From Bacteriovorax sp. DB6_IX (GTDB lineage Bacteria > Bdellovibrionota > Bacteriovoracia > Bacteriovoracales > Bacteriovoracaceae): a stretch of 34,232 nucleotides of DNA. Positions 15,781 through 23,992 of the stretch are shown here, in pieces; position 1 is the stretch's first letter, and each line of letters starts with the position of its first letter. Under the pieces are notes generated by a model. The model was not told where the DNA came from. It made no database searches and worked only from the letters and a program-made list of their open reading frames with translations. The stretch covers positions 1-34,232 of the forward strand of contig NZ_AUNJ01000495.1 of NCBI RefSeq assembly GCF_000447775.1, read 5' to 3'. Made by a program: the position numbers and the translations under genes.

Positions 15781-16697
15781 TACTTTACCAACTTATAATT
15801 TTTGAATTCACCAATTCGATAACCTGTAAGACTTTCAATATAGTCACTAATGGCCATACGAATATGCTTCATTCTAAAGTCAGACTCGAGAGAATCAAGA
15901 CTCAAATCATTTCTATTCTCTTCAATCCACTTGGCCATAAGCTTTGGATGAGTGTCTTTAAATTGCTTTAAACCAAACACCTTCTTATATGACCAATCCT
16001 CAGAAGATTCGTAATCTTTTCCATGGTAGAGCTTATCAAAAGACTTAATTTTCTTGGCCATGACTTGTTCACTTCTGGCCCAACCATAGTGAAAAATTCT
16101 CGCATCAATAAGCTTTGCAAAAGGCTTACGCCCATCAGGAAATCGGAAACCTTGTGCATCGAGGTGAGAGCGAATTCCAGTTCCATTTTTAACAGTTCGA
16201 ACCTCTCTTCGATAGATAGTTCTCGTGTATTTATAAATATCAACATTTCCAAAGAAATGAATATAATTGTAAACGAGGGCCTCGAGATCATTGCGATCGA
16301 TCAACTCTTTAATACCATTTTCAATATTCACCAAATCATCTTCATGAAGAACTTCATCTCCTTGAATATACTGACAGGCCTTTCCACGACACTGATCAAG
16401 GGCAATATTTGTTTGCTGCGAAAGGATCAATCCACTCTTTTGAATATTTGGATCCCACCAAGACTTTATAAACTTATACTTACTACCAGTAAGATTATCT
16501 CTTAAATATTCCTCTGTACCATCATCTTCAGTACACTCAGGATTATTAAAACCCACATTAATAACGACTTCGTCACATAGTGGCTCAATAGAGAGAACGC
16601 TTTCTAAAATGGGATAGCCTAGCGTCAATCCATTCTTAATAAATGTAAAACCAGATGTTTGCAAGATAGCTCCTTTAACAAGCTTCAAAGATAACAT
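15780..16697 (-). CDS. Family 2-like glycosyltransferase
   Basis: A GT-A-like protein, probably acting in the same glycan pathway as the two downstream glycosyltransferases. The start at ATG 16697 is chosen because AGGTGA lies 7 bases upstream and the product then begins near the conserved SGFTFIKNGLTLGYPILES segment. The in-frame codons back to 16799 have no such site and would intrude into the hemC control region. The 305-residue protein continues with DEVVINVGFN, a GDEVLHEDD acidic stretch that probably replaces the usual DxD, and WARSEQVMAKK. Many proteins with this beginning are annotated only as glycosyltransferases. First gene of the three-gene minus-strand operon. Confidence 0.82.
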   Translation of the reverse strand: MLSLKLVKGAILQTSGFTFIKNGLTLGYPILESVLSIEPLCDEVVINVGFNNPECTEDDGTEEYLRDNLTGSKYKFIKSWWDPNIQKSGLILSQQTNIALDQCRGKACQYIQGDEVLHEDDLVNIENGIKELIDRNDLEALVYNYIHFFGNVDIYKYTRTIYRREVRTVKNGTGIRSHLDAQGFRFPDGRKPFAKLIDARIFHYGWARSEQVMAKKIKSFDKLYHGKDYESSEDWSYKKVFGLKQFKDTHPKLMAKWIEENRNDLSLDSLESDFRMKHIRMAISDYIESLTGYRIGEFKNYKLVK

Positions 16698-16813
16698 AAA
16701 ACTTTCACCTTGGCCGTAATTCTCTAAAAACATGGGACCCACGGCGTTAAAAAACAGAAAGATTATTGAGAGTGATGAGCCTGAACACATTTTCATCAAA
16801 GATGTAGACTATT

Positions 16814-16855
16814 CTACATTTCCATGACACAAATTCGATGACATTTCTGTATGTT
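16814..16855 (+). promoter_or_regulatory. Putative hemC promoter region with the shared heme motif
   Basis: CTACATTTCCATGACAC (16814-16830) differs from the hemA upstream motif at only two of 17 positions and ends 79 bases before the hemC start, against 75 for hemA. ATGACA (16824-16829) could be a -35. TATGTT (16850-16855) is a possible -10, with a long 20-base spacer, so the promoter assignment is weak even though the shared motif is clear. Confidence 0.4.
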
Positions 16856-16908
16856 AAATAGCAATTCAAGACATTATTAATGCACTAAGTAACAATCTAG
16901 GAGTTGTT

Positions 16909-18468
16909 TTGACAAATATCGTTCCAGTCAAAAAGAAATATATTATTGGAACTCGTGGTTCCCTACTTGCCCTCACTCAATGTGGACAAATTAAAGATCA
17001 ATTAGAAGAGTTAACAGGTGATGAGTTTGAACTCAAAGTTATCAAAACTCAAGGTGATCAAATTGTCGATAAGCCACTATGGCAACTAGAGGGAAAAGAC
17101 TTCTTTACAAAAGAACTTGATGCTGAACTACTCGAAAAGAAAATCGACTTAGTTGTCCACTCTTATAAAGATCTTGGAAGTGATAGACCGCAAGGAATAA
17201 AACTGGCCGCCATCACAAAGAGGGCCTACGCTCAAGATATTCTTCTTATCAAGAAAACAACAGTTGAAAAGTTATCTCAAAAAACTGAATTCATTGTTGG
17301 GACAAGCTCACCAAGAAGAATTGTGAATATCGAATCTCAACTCTCACAATTCCTTCCCCATGGAAATAATCTTGAAGTAAAGACCAAGATGCTACGTGGA
17401 AATGTCAACACAAGAATTGGAAAGCTCGTTGAGGATCAATATGATGCAATCGTTCTGGCCCTGCCAGGGATTGAAAGGCTCGCTATCACACAGAGCTCAA
17501 GAATTGAACTTGAAGCACTCCTTGAAGGAATGACATTTATGATTCTTCCTCAATCAATCTTTCCATCAGCGGCGTCACAAGGGGCCCTTGGAATCGAGTG
17601 TCTAGAAGACAGAGATGACAATGGAGAACTTCTAGAAAAACTTCAAAAGGTCCAAGACAAGGATACAGTTAGTGAAGTAAGTCGTGAAAGACATGCCTTT
17701 GCAAATTATGGTGGAGGTTGTCACCTAGCTGTAGGAATCAACGTGATGAAGGCAGGAGATTACTACCTCCATGTCCACAGAGGAGCAGTTGATGATAAAA
17801 CAGTTGCTGAAATTCACTTAGAAGGAAGCTTTCCAAGTCCAGATAAGAAGACAAAGGCCTTTATCGGAATGCCTGCTTCAAAGCTTGAAAAAGACGGTGA
17901 GCTAAACGAATTTACACCATGTAGACTTCTTAAGAAGACAGAGCTTAAATTAGAACAACTCCCCGAGGGAGATACTCTAATCTCTTCTTCGTATGGGATG
18001 AATAATCTAGAAAAAGCGAGTGGTGCTATTTTTACAGCGGGAACAAAGACGTGGCAGCAACTCGCTCAAAAAGGTCTTTGGGCAAATGCGAGTTGTGATT
18101 CACTCGGAGAAGCTTACTTAGAAAATATTAGAAACTCTAAGACTTTAGAAATTATGTTAGGGGCCAATCGTTCTTTGAATATTCTTACAAATGAAGAAGG
18201 TTACTCAAAGTATGGAAATATACTTGGCGCCTATAAGAAGGAAATCCTTGAGCTTTCTCAAGCTGAAGAAGATGAGTTACTAAACTGTGATACATTCTAT
18301 TGGACAAGTTTTTCTCAATATCAGGCCTACACTCAGAAGTACCCAAAGATAGCGGAGGGATTTCACTGCTGTGGTCTAGGAAAGACGCTTGAAGCATTTA
18401 AAGAGAGAGAAATTAGTGTGCGTCCATTCTCATCTATAACAGAATTCAAAAATTGGTTTAAAAAATAA
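16909..18468 (+). CDS. hemC: Fused porphobilinogen deaminase and uroporphyrinogen-III synthase
   Basis: The N-terminal part (about 1-330) is HemC, which joins four porphobilinogens into hydroxymethylbilane. Seen are GTRGSLLALTQ (14-24), HSYKDL (84-89, usually HSMKDLP, catalytic D88), GTSSPRR (131-137), LRGNVNTR (162-169) and the cofactor cysteine in GGGCHLAVG (C271). The C-terminal part (about 350-519) has the loose HemD pattern (FTAGTKTWQQLA, FYWTSFSQYQAYT, FHCCGLGKTLEAF), consistent with uroporphyrinogen-III synthase, which closes the ring. HemD diverges strongly even within bacteria, so this half is less certain. The start is TTG with AGGAG 5 bases upstream. First gene of the main heme operon; hemL follows after 9 bases. 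Confidence 0.92.
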   Translation: MTNIVPVKKKYIIGTRGSLLALTQCGQIKDQLEELTGDEFELKVIKTQGDQIVDKPLWQLEGKDFFTKELDAELLEKKIDLVVHSYKDLGSDRPQGIKLAAITKRAYAQDILLIKKTTVEKLSQKTEFIVGTSSPRRIVNIESQLSQFLPHGNNLEVKTKMLRGNVNTRIGKLVEDQYDAIVLALPGIERLAITQSSRIELEALLEGMTFMILPQSIFPSAASQGALGIECLEDRDDNGELLEKLQKVQDKDTVSEVSRERHAFANYGGGCHLAVGINVMKAGDYYLHVHRGAVDDKTVAEIHLEGSFPSPDKKTKAFIGMPASKLEKDGELNEFTPCRLLKKTELKLEQLPEGDTLISSSYGMNNLEKASGAIFTAGTKTWQQLAQKGLWANASCDSLGEAYLENIRNSKTLEIMLGANRSLNILTNEEGYSKYGNILGAYKKEILELSQAEEDELLNCDTFYWTSFSQYQAYTQKYPKIAEGFHCCGLGKTLEAFKEREISVRPFSSITEFKNWFKK

Positions 18469-18477
18469 GGATAGTAT

Positions 18478-19746
18478 ATGACAAATCAAACTCAATTATT
18501 CGAAAGAAGTAAAGAACTTGTCCCAGGTGGAGTTCACTCTCCTGTTAGAAGTTTTAAAGGACTAGACTCAACTCCTCGTTTCGTAAAATCAGCCAAGGGT
18601 GCTTATATAACTGATGTTGATGGAAAAGAGTATATCGATTTCTGTATGAGCTTTGGACCTCTTATCCTGGGTCATAGAAATGAAGTTGTTGAAAATAAAC
18701 TTAAAGAAGCTCTTGAAAGAGGATGGAGTTATGGGGCTTGCGAACCTTACTCACTTGATCTCGCAGAACTACTCCTAGAGAGACTTCCATTTGTAGATCA
18801 AATTCGTTTTGTGAACTCTGGAACAGAGGCCGTGATGACGGCCTTAAGACTTGCGAGAGGGGCCACAAAGAAGAATAAAATTATTAAATTCAATGGTTGT
18901 TACCACGGGCATGTTGACTCAATGTTAATTAAGGCCGGTTCAGGTTTAGCAGGAACAGCTGAAGCATCTTCAGGAGGAGTTCCAGAAGGTATTGCACAAG
19001 ATACACTTATCTTAGAGCTTGGTGACCTTGAAGGAGTCAAGGCCTGTTTTGAAGATCACAAGGATCAGATTGCAGCGATTATCGTAGAGCCTCTTCCTGC
19101 AAATAATGGACTTCTTATTCAAGAAATGGACTTCCTTAATGGACTAAGAGAAATCACAAAAGAAAATGATGCTCTTCTTATCTTTGATGAGGTTATCTCT
19201 GGTTTCAGAGTGGCCTTTGGTGGGATGGCCGAAAAGACAGGAATTACACCTGATATCGTTACCTATGGAAAGATTATTGGGGGTGGGCTTCCGGTTGGAG
19301 CAATCGCTGCAAAGAAAGAAATCATGAGCAATCTTGCTCCTGTTGGAAGTGTCTACCAAGCGGGAACACTTAGTGCAAACCCTCTAGCTATGGTTGGAGG
19401 TAGAGAAACACTACTTCAAATGACGGCTGACAAATATGTTGAGCTTGAAAAGAACACAAATAGAATCGCAGAGGTATTCAAGAAATGGCTAGCAGAGTAC
19501 GACGGTGGAAAGTTCTCTAACTATAACGTTATTCACACAGCCTCTCTTTTTTGGATCGTTCCAGGTGATAAGATTAGATGTGTAAATAATATCCCAGGAA
19601 ATATTGGAGAAGACTTTGTGCCACTATTTGAATTACTTCTGGACAAGGGAATTTATCTTTCACCAAATGCCTACGAGGTAGGTTTTGCTTCACTTGCTCA
19701 CAATGATGAAGTGATTAAAGACCTTGAGGAAAGACTTTGGAAATAA
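18478..19746 (+). CDS. hemL: Glutamate-1-semialdehyde 2,1-aminomutase
   Basis: HemL converts glutamate-1-semialdehyde, the HemA product, to 5-aminolevulinate using PLP. The 422-residue protein has VPGGVHSPVRSFKG near the start, FVNSGTEAVMTALRLAR, FNGCYHGHVD, IIVEPLPANNG, LIFDEVISGFR, and the PLP lysine in TYGKIIGGGLPVG (K265, the same number as in E. coli). Length is normal. An AGGA sequence precedes the ATG. The last ten bases overlap the start of the kinase gene. The last 231 bases also occur at the right edge of the window as part of an exact 308-base repeat. Confidence 0.97.
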   Translation: MTNQTQLFERSKELVPGGVHSPVRSFKGLDSTPRFVKSAKGAYITDVDGKEYIDFCMSFGPLILGHRNEVVENKLKEALERGWSYGACEPYSLDLAELLLERLPFVDQIRFVNSGTEAVMTALRLARGATKKNKIIKFNGCYHGHVDSMLIKAGSGLAGTAEASSGGVPEGIAQDTLILELGDLEGVKACFEDHKDQIAAIIVEPLPANNGLLIQEMDFLNGLREITKENDALLIFDEVISGFRVAFGGMAEKTGITPDIVTYGKIIGGGLPVGAIAAKKEIMSNLAPVGSVYQAGTLSANPLAMVGGRETLLQMTADKYVELEKNTNRIAEVFKKWLAEYDGGKFSNYNVIHTASLFWIVPGDKIRCVNNIPGNIGEDFVPLFELLLDKGIYLSPNAYEVGFASLAHNDEVIKDLEERLWK

Positions 19747-19823
19747 AGAAGTCTAACTCTATTCTCTTTATTCTTTCAGGATTAGTTGGAGTCCTTATCA
19801 CCCTACTTGGGGCGTGGTGGCTC
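19516..19823 (+). repeat. 308-base exact direct repeat, copy 1 (native context)
   Basis: This stretch is identical, without any mismatch or gap, to 33925-34232. Here it lies inside continuous genes: codons 347-422 of hemL with the stop, then the first 29 codons of the sensor kinase gene. The intact reading frames on both sides mark this as the original copy. Confidence 0.97.
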
Positions 19824-20654
19824 TATCTTCTCTTCGCTTTAAGCAATAAACTTTCGGCCCTTGAAGTTCAGTCTTCAGGGCCAAATATAGCACGACTGAT
19901 TAAATGGGAAGGTACTGCATTTATCATCCTTCTCTTTATTATTATCATTTCACATACAATTCTTTTCTTTAAAGACCAGAAAAAGAATAAGGCAATCCAT
20001 GCTTTCTTCGCAGGTCTAACTCATGAGCTTAAAACTCCGCTTGCCAGTATTCGCCTACAGGCAGAAGTGATTAAGGATGAGGCCGACAGAATTGAAAATT
20101 CGAGACTAGATAAGCTTACCAATCGACTCATCGATGATACGGGAAGACTTGAAACTCAAATGGATAAGATTCTACAACTCTCAAGAATTGAAAGAGGTGG
20201 AAACTTAAATCTTGTTGCAATCCCTATTGCCTCTCTCTTTGAAAGGGAGCTCAAGAGTTTTTCTCAAGACCTTGAATATCAACTTGAGAATATCGACTCT
20301 TCAACAGAACTCATGGCAGATGAGTTCGCTCTTGAGTTAATTGTGAAAAATCTCATTCACAACACAAAGAATCACACAAAATCAAAGAAGATTCATATTA
20401 AAGGGTCGAAGCAGGAAAAGAGCTTTAAAATCACCTATCGTGACTTTGGGGCCTTTGAAGGAAATATCGCCAAACTTGGTAACCTCTTTTACAAGCACAA
20501 CTCTTCAAAAGGTTCTGGAATAGGTCTCTATCTTTCTAAGAAACTTATTAAGAGAATGAATGGTCAATTTAGTATCAAACAAGAGGACAGCGCTGGAAGT
20601 GGATTAATTTTTGAAATCACACTCCCTTTAGCAAAAGGAGCTGATCATGACTAA
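19737..20654 (+). CDS. Membrane sensor histidine kinase in the heme operon
   Basis: A 305-residue two-component sensor. Two membrane helices (about 9-34 and 58-78) flank a periplasmic loop of only about 23 residues, so any signal is probably sensed in or near the membrane. The phospho-accepting His lies in THELKTPLASIRLQAE (H96). The ATPase domain has an N box in LIVKNLIHNTKNH and a GSGIGLYLSKKL box (259-270). The usual DxGxG box is degenerate (RDFGAF, near 235-240). Translation begins at TTG inside hemL (10-base overlap), and the response-regulator gene overlaps its end by 8 bases. This tight coupling ties it to heme synthesis. Confidence 0.93.
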   Translation: MEIKKSNSILFILSGLVGVLITLLGAWWLYLLFALSNKLSALEVQSSGPNIARLIKWEGTAFIILLFIIIISHTILFFKDQKKNKAIHAFFAGLTHELKTPLASIRLQAEVIKDEADRIENSRLDKLTNRLIDDTGRLETQMDKILQLSRIERGGNLNLVAIPIASLFERELKSFSQDLEYQLENIDSSTELMADEFALELIVKNLIHNTKNHTKSKKIHIKGSKQEKSFKITYRDFGAFEGNIAKLGNLFYKHNSSKGSGIGLYLSKKLIKRMNGQFSIKQEDSAGSGLIFEITLPLAKGADHD

Positions 20655-21333
20655 GATTCTTATTGTCGAAGATGATAACAACTTAGGTGACACTCTCTTT
20701 GAGTACCTCGAAGGGTTTGGTCATGAATGTCTTCTTGCAAAGTCGGCAAAAGAGGCCAAGGAACACTTTTCTAAACTAGCTCCAGATATTGTTCTCATGG
20801 ACATAGGTCTGCCAGATGGAAGTGGGCTTGAAGTTGCAAGACAGTTTAGAGATTTTAGAAAGGATTTCGCCCTACTCTTTCTTTCGGCCCTTAACGACCC
20901 CGAAACAAAAGTTGAGGGACTAGAGATTGGCGCCGAGGACTATATTACAAAACCATTTGCTCTTAAAGAGCTTATGATAAGACTCGATCGTATTAAATCA
21001 TTCAAAGAAGATGTCAGCTCAGTTGAAGAAGAACTGGTTTTTGGTAATCTAAAAGTTTGGTTTAAACGATTTGAAGTGCAAGATGGGCAGGGAAAAATAC
21101 TCAGTCTTTCCCAAAAAGAATGTGCCATATTAAAGCACCTCTGGGTAAATAAAGGCGTCGCACTAACTCGTGATGACATTATCGACAAGGTCTGGGGAGA
21201 AGATAAATTCCCTTCACACAGAACAGTGGATAACTATATCGTCAAATTGAGAAAGTGGGCGGAAACAGATCAGAGCGGATGTCTTGAAATTCAAAGCGTT
21301 CGCGGTATTGGATATAAATTAACAATAAAATAG
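20647..21333 (+). CDS. OmpR/PhoB-family response regulator in the heme operon
   Basis: The 228-residue protein has a receiver domain (1-115) with the acidic pair D9/D10, the phosphorylation site D52 in IVLMDIGLPDGSG, S80 and K102 in YITKPFALKEL. A winged-helix DNA-binding domain (about 130-228) follows, with ECAILKHLW, the recognition-helix region SHRTVDNYIVKLRKW, and VRGIGYKL. It is the evident partner of the preceding kinase, whose gene overlaps it by 8 bases, and hemE begins 27 bases after its stop. Natural candidates for its DNA target are the shared motif upstream of hemA and hemC, but this is inference. Confidence 0.96.
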   Translation: MTKILIVEDDNNLGDTLFEYLEGFGHECLLAKSAKEAKEHFSKLAPDIVLMDIGLPDGSGLEVARQFRDFRKDFALLFLSALNDPETKVEGLEIGAEDYITKPFALKELMIRLDRIKSFKEDVSSVEEELVFGNLKVWFKRFEVQDGQGKILSLSQKECAILKHLWVNKGVALTRDDIIDKVWGEDKFPSHRTVDNYIVKLRKWAETDQSGCLEIQSVRGIGYKLTIK

Positions 21334-21360
21334 ATAAGATTCATAATAAAAGGAATAAGA

Positions 21361-22398
21361 ATGGGTTTATTTAACGATAGAACACAAAGAGATGGAAAAA
21401 CATTTGTCCCAGTATGGTTTATGAGACAAGCTGGTCGCTACCACGATCATTATCAAAACCTAAAGAAGTCACATGACTTCATGACATTATGTAAAGATCC
21501 AAAACTAGCATGCGAAGTCACAATGGGTCCTATTGATGACTTTAAATTTGATGCAGCTATTCTTTTTTCTGACCTCCTCTTCCCTCTAGAGCACCTAGGT
21601 ATGGGTCTTGTTTATAACCCAGGGCCAAAGCTAGGAAAGAAACTCGAAACAGTTGAAGACGTAAAAAAACTACAACCTCTCGATACAGCGGAGAAGTTCT
21701 ACGGTTTTCAAGGAGAGGCCTGTACGCTTCTTAAAGAAACTCTACCTCAAAATAAAACGCTACTAGGTTTTGTTGGTGCTCCATTCACTCTTTACTCATA
21801 TGCAGTTGAAGGTTCACACGCAGGAGCACTTTATAGCTCAAAACTAGGTCTCTACGACGGTAGATGGCAGGCCTTTACGGAAATGCTCATCCCTCACCTT
21901 CTTGGTGAAATGAGAGTGCAGGCGCTTGGTGGAGCTGACGCAATGTGCCTCTTTGATACTGCCGCTGGAGAACTATGCTTAGACGACTATAAGAATATTG
22001 TTCTTCCAGTTCTTAAGAAAGTCACAGCAGAGTTTAAGAAAGAATTCCCTAATAAGAAAGTTATCTACTACTCGAAGATGACACATATGAATTACCTTCA
22101 ATCAATTGAGGATGATAATATTGATGTTCTTGGTGTAGACTGGAGACACGATCTAGGAAATGTTCTCAACACTCTTGGAAATGACTACTATATTCAAGGA
22201 AATATTGAACCTGCTTACCTTGGTCTTCCATGGGAAACTCTTGAACAGAAATGGATGAACCTCTACCAGGGACTACAAGACGCCAATGCTCCAATGGACA
22301 AATGGATCTGTGGTCTGGGACATGGTTGTCTCCAGTGGATTCCACAAGATAATGTTAAAAAGTCAGTCGAGCTTATCCAGAATAACTTTTCATACTAA
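21361..22398 (+). CDS. hemE: Uroporphyrinogen decarboxylase
   Basis: HemE removes four carboxyl groups from uroporphyrinogen III to give coproporphyrinogen III in the cytoplasm. The 345-residue protein carries the substrate-binding PVWFMRQAGRYHDHY signature (17-31) and FDAAILFSDLLFPLEHLG with the catalytic Asp of the FSD motif. GAPFTLYSYAVEG and the C-terminal GLGHGCLQWIPQDNV also match. Length is typical (about 345-360). AAAGGAATAAG precedes the ATG. It sits between the response regulator (27 bases) and hemN (17 bases) in the main heme operon. Confidence 0.97.
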   Translation: MGLFNDRTQRDGKTFVPVWFMRQAGRYHDHYQNLKKSHDFMTLCKDPKLACEVTMGPIDDFKFDAAILFSDLLFPLEHLGMGLVYNPGPKLGKKLETVEDVKKLQPLDTAEKFYGFQGEACTLLKETLPQNKTLLGFVGAPFTLYSYAVEGSHAGALYSSKLGLYDGRWQAFTEMLIPHLLGEMRVQALGGADAMCLFDTAAGELCLDDYKNIVLPVLKKVTAEFKKEFPNKKVIYYSKMTHMNYLQSIEDDNIDVLGVDWRHDLGNVLNTLGNDYYIQGNIEPAYLGLPWETLEQKWMNLYQGLQDANAPMDKWICGLGHGCLQWIPQDNVKKSVELIQNNFSY

Positions 22399-22415
22399 TT
22401 GAGAAACTCAAGAGG

Positions 22416-23663
22416 ATGAATAAGGAAAAGTTCTTTCAACTAGTGGAGAAATACCACGCCCCAGCGGGTAGATATAATTACTACCCGCGAATCTCTCAAT
22501 GGGAAGATAATCTTACCTATGAGCAGTGGTATGCCCAAGTACACGAAGATGAAGACTCCCTTGATCTCTATTTCCACATCCCCTTCTGCGATAAGTTCTG
22601 TCACTTCTGTGGTTGTAATATCAAAGTTAACCAACCAGAGCAGATTAAGCAGAAGTATCTTGAAAAAATGGTCAAAGAGTGGAAGAGCTACGATCTCTCG
22701 GCCAGTAAAATCAAGAATATCTTCTTTGGAGGTGGTACTCCAAATAGTCTCTCACTTGAGCACTACAAGTGGCTCTTTGAAGAGATTGGGATAGATAAGG
22801 ATCAATGCGATATTTCAATTGAGGCAGATCCAAGAAAACTTGATTTTAAACTAATCCAACTTCTTAGAGATTACGGCTTAAGTTCCATCTCATTTGGAGT
22901 ACAAGATTTTGATCAGGATGTACTCGATATCATCGGTCGTCCTACAGACCTTGATAAGCTCAGAAGTAATCTCATCCAATTAAAAGAATATAAAATAGAG
23001 CACACCAGTATTGATCTTCTCTATGGTCTCCCGCTACAAAATAAAGAGTCCTTGAGTTTTTTAAGAGAGATTTTAAAAGAAAAACTCATTAATAGTGCAT
23101 CACTCTATCCTTTTGCAAATGTCCCATGGTTTCAAGACTTCTACCCTCTTTGGACTGAACATAAACCAGACTTCAAAGAAAAGTATGGCCACTACTTTGA
23201 AATTATCACACTTCTTGAAGAGTTTGATATTCTCCCAATCAGTTTCGGACATTTTGCTCATAAAAGCTCGCGTCACTATAGAAGTTTTCTGGCCGGAAGT
23301 CTTAGAAGAAATATTATGGGTCACACTCTTGAGAAATCACCTATCCTTGTTGGACTTGGTGTCTCAGCGATAAGCTCTACTGCGAAGGCCCTTAAACAAA
23401 ACTCTAAGATTTTTGAAAACTATATGTTCCAAGATATTTCTTTCGATCGCTCTCACTTAAGAAGTTCAAGAGAATCAAAGATGGAAAAGATTTTCGAAGA
23501 GTTAAGCACGAGAAACACAACCATCAAAACAGGTGGAGATCTTGAAGAACTTATCCACGATGGCCTAATATGCTCAGATGCTCAAAAAGGACATATTCAA
23601 ATCACCCCACTTGGCAGACACTTCGTCCAACATATCGCACGTTTTCTCGAAAAAAGTCTTTGA
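22416..23663 (+). CDS. hemN: Oxygen-independent coproporphyrinogen III oxidase, HemN type
   Basis: A radical-SAM enzyme that decarboxylates coproporphyrinogen III to protoporphyrinogen IX without oxygen. The [4Fe-4S] cluster motif is HIPFCDKFCHFCGCN: C58, C62, C65 and the extra C67 that distinguishes true HemN from HemW-like proteins. FFGGGTPNSL, DISIEADPRKL and ISFGVQDFDQDVLDIIGR follow in the expected order. At 415 residues it is somewhat shorter than E. coli HemN (457), mostly from the N-terminus. The AGAGG before the ATG is very close, so initiation may depend on coupling to hemE. No oxygen-dependent hemF is in the window. Confidence 0.94.
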   Translation: MNKEKFFQLVEKYHAPAGRYNYYPRISQWEDNLTYEQWYAQVHEDEDSLDLYFHIPFCDKFCHFCGCNIKVNQPEQIKQKYLEKMVKEWKSYDLSASKIKNIFFGGGTPNSLSLEHYKWLFEEIGIDKDQCDISIEADPRKLDFKLIQLLRDYGLSSISFGVQDFDQDVLDIIGRPTDLDKLRSNLIQLKEYKIEHTSIDLLYGLPLQNKESLSFLREILKEKLINSASLYPFANVPWFQDFYPLWTEHKPDFKEKYGHYFEIITLLEEFDILPISFGHFAHKSSRHYRSFLAGSLRRNIMGHTLEKSPILVGLGVSAISSTAKALKQNSKIFENYMFQDISFDRSHLRSSRESKMEKIFEELSTRNTTIKTGGDLEELIHDGLICSDAQKGHIQITPLGRHFVQHIARFLEKSL

Positions 23664-23695
23664 TATTCAATATTTTCTTTGCCATCATTTTGTTT

Positions 23696-23992
23696 ATGAA
23701 CAAAGATAATTTACTCAAAAAAATCATTCTCACGGTGATGATTACCGGAGTTGTCCAGGCCGGTGACTACCGTTATTTCGCACAAGTTATTGGTCAACAA
23801 TGCCAAAGATCTAAACAACTTCTTCTCAAAAAGACCTATCTAGGCTTTCTAAGAAACTCGCAAAGTTGTGAGGGAAGCTTTGCCAAACAACTTCTTAACT
23901 CTTGCAAAGCACTAACATGTGACTCGCTCATTAGTGCTTTTGATGAATCTAAATCTAAAGAATCAGGTACCGTAATTGGAGGATCACTCTAA
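23696..23992 (+). CDS. Small secreted protein with four cysteines, unknown
   Basis: A 98-residue protein beginning MNKDNLLKKIILTVMITG with a signal peptide ending near VVQA-GD. The frame is open further upstream, but there the sequence overlaps hemN and encodes nothing signal-like. The mature part of about 75 residues is basic and helical in appearance, with cysteines in QQCQRS, SQSCEGS and NSCKALTCDS, which could form two disulphides or bind a ligand. No family is recognised. Its TAA overlaps the ATG of the outer-membrane protein gene (TAATG), and it follows hemN by 32 bases, so the product may assist that outer-membrane protein in the periplasm. Confidence 0.72.
   Translation: MNKDNLLKKIILTVMITGVVQAGDYRYFAQVIGQQCQRSKQLLLKKTYLGFLRNSQSCEGSFAKQLLNSCKALTCDSLISAFDESKSKESGTVIGGSL

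Noticed and set aside
16698-16799. 34-residue N-terminal extension of the first glycosyltransferase
   Set aside because: It would begin at a TTG without a ribosome-binding site and intrude into the hemC control region; a good site precedes ATG 16697.
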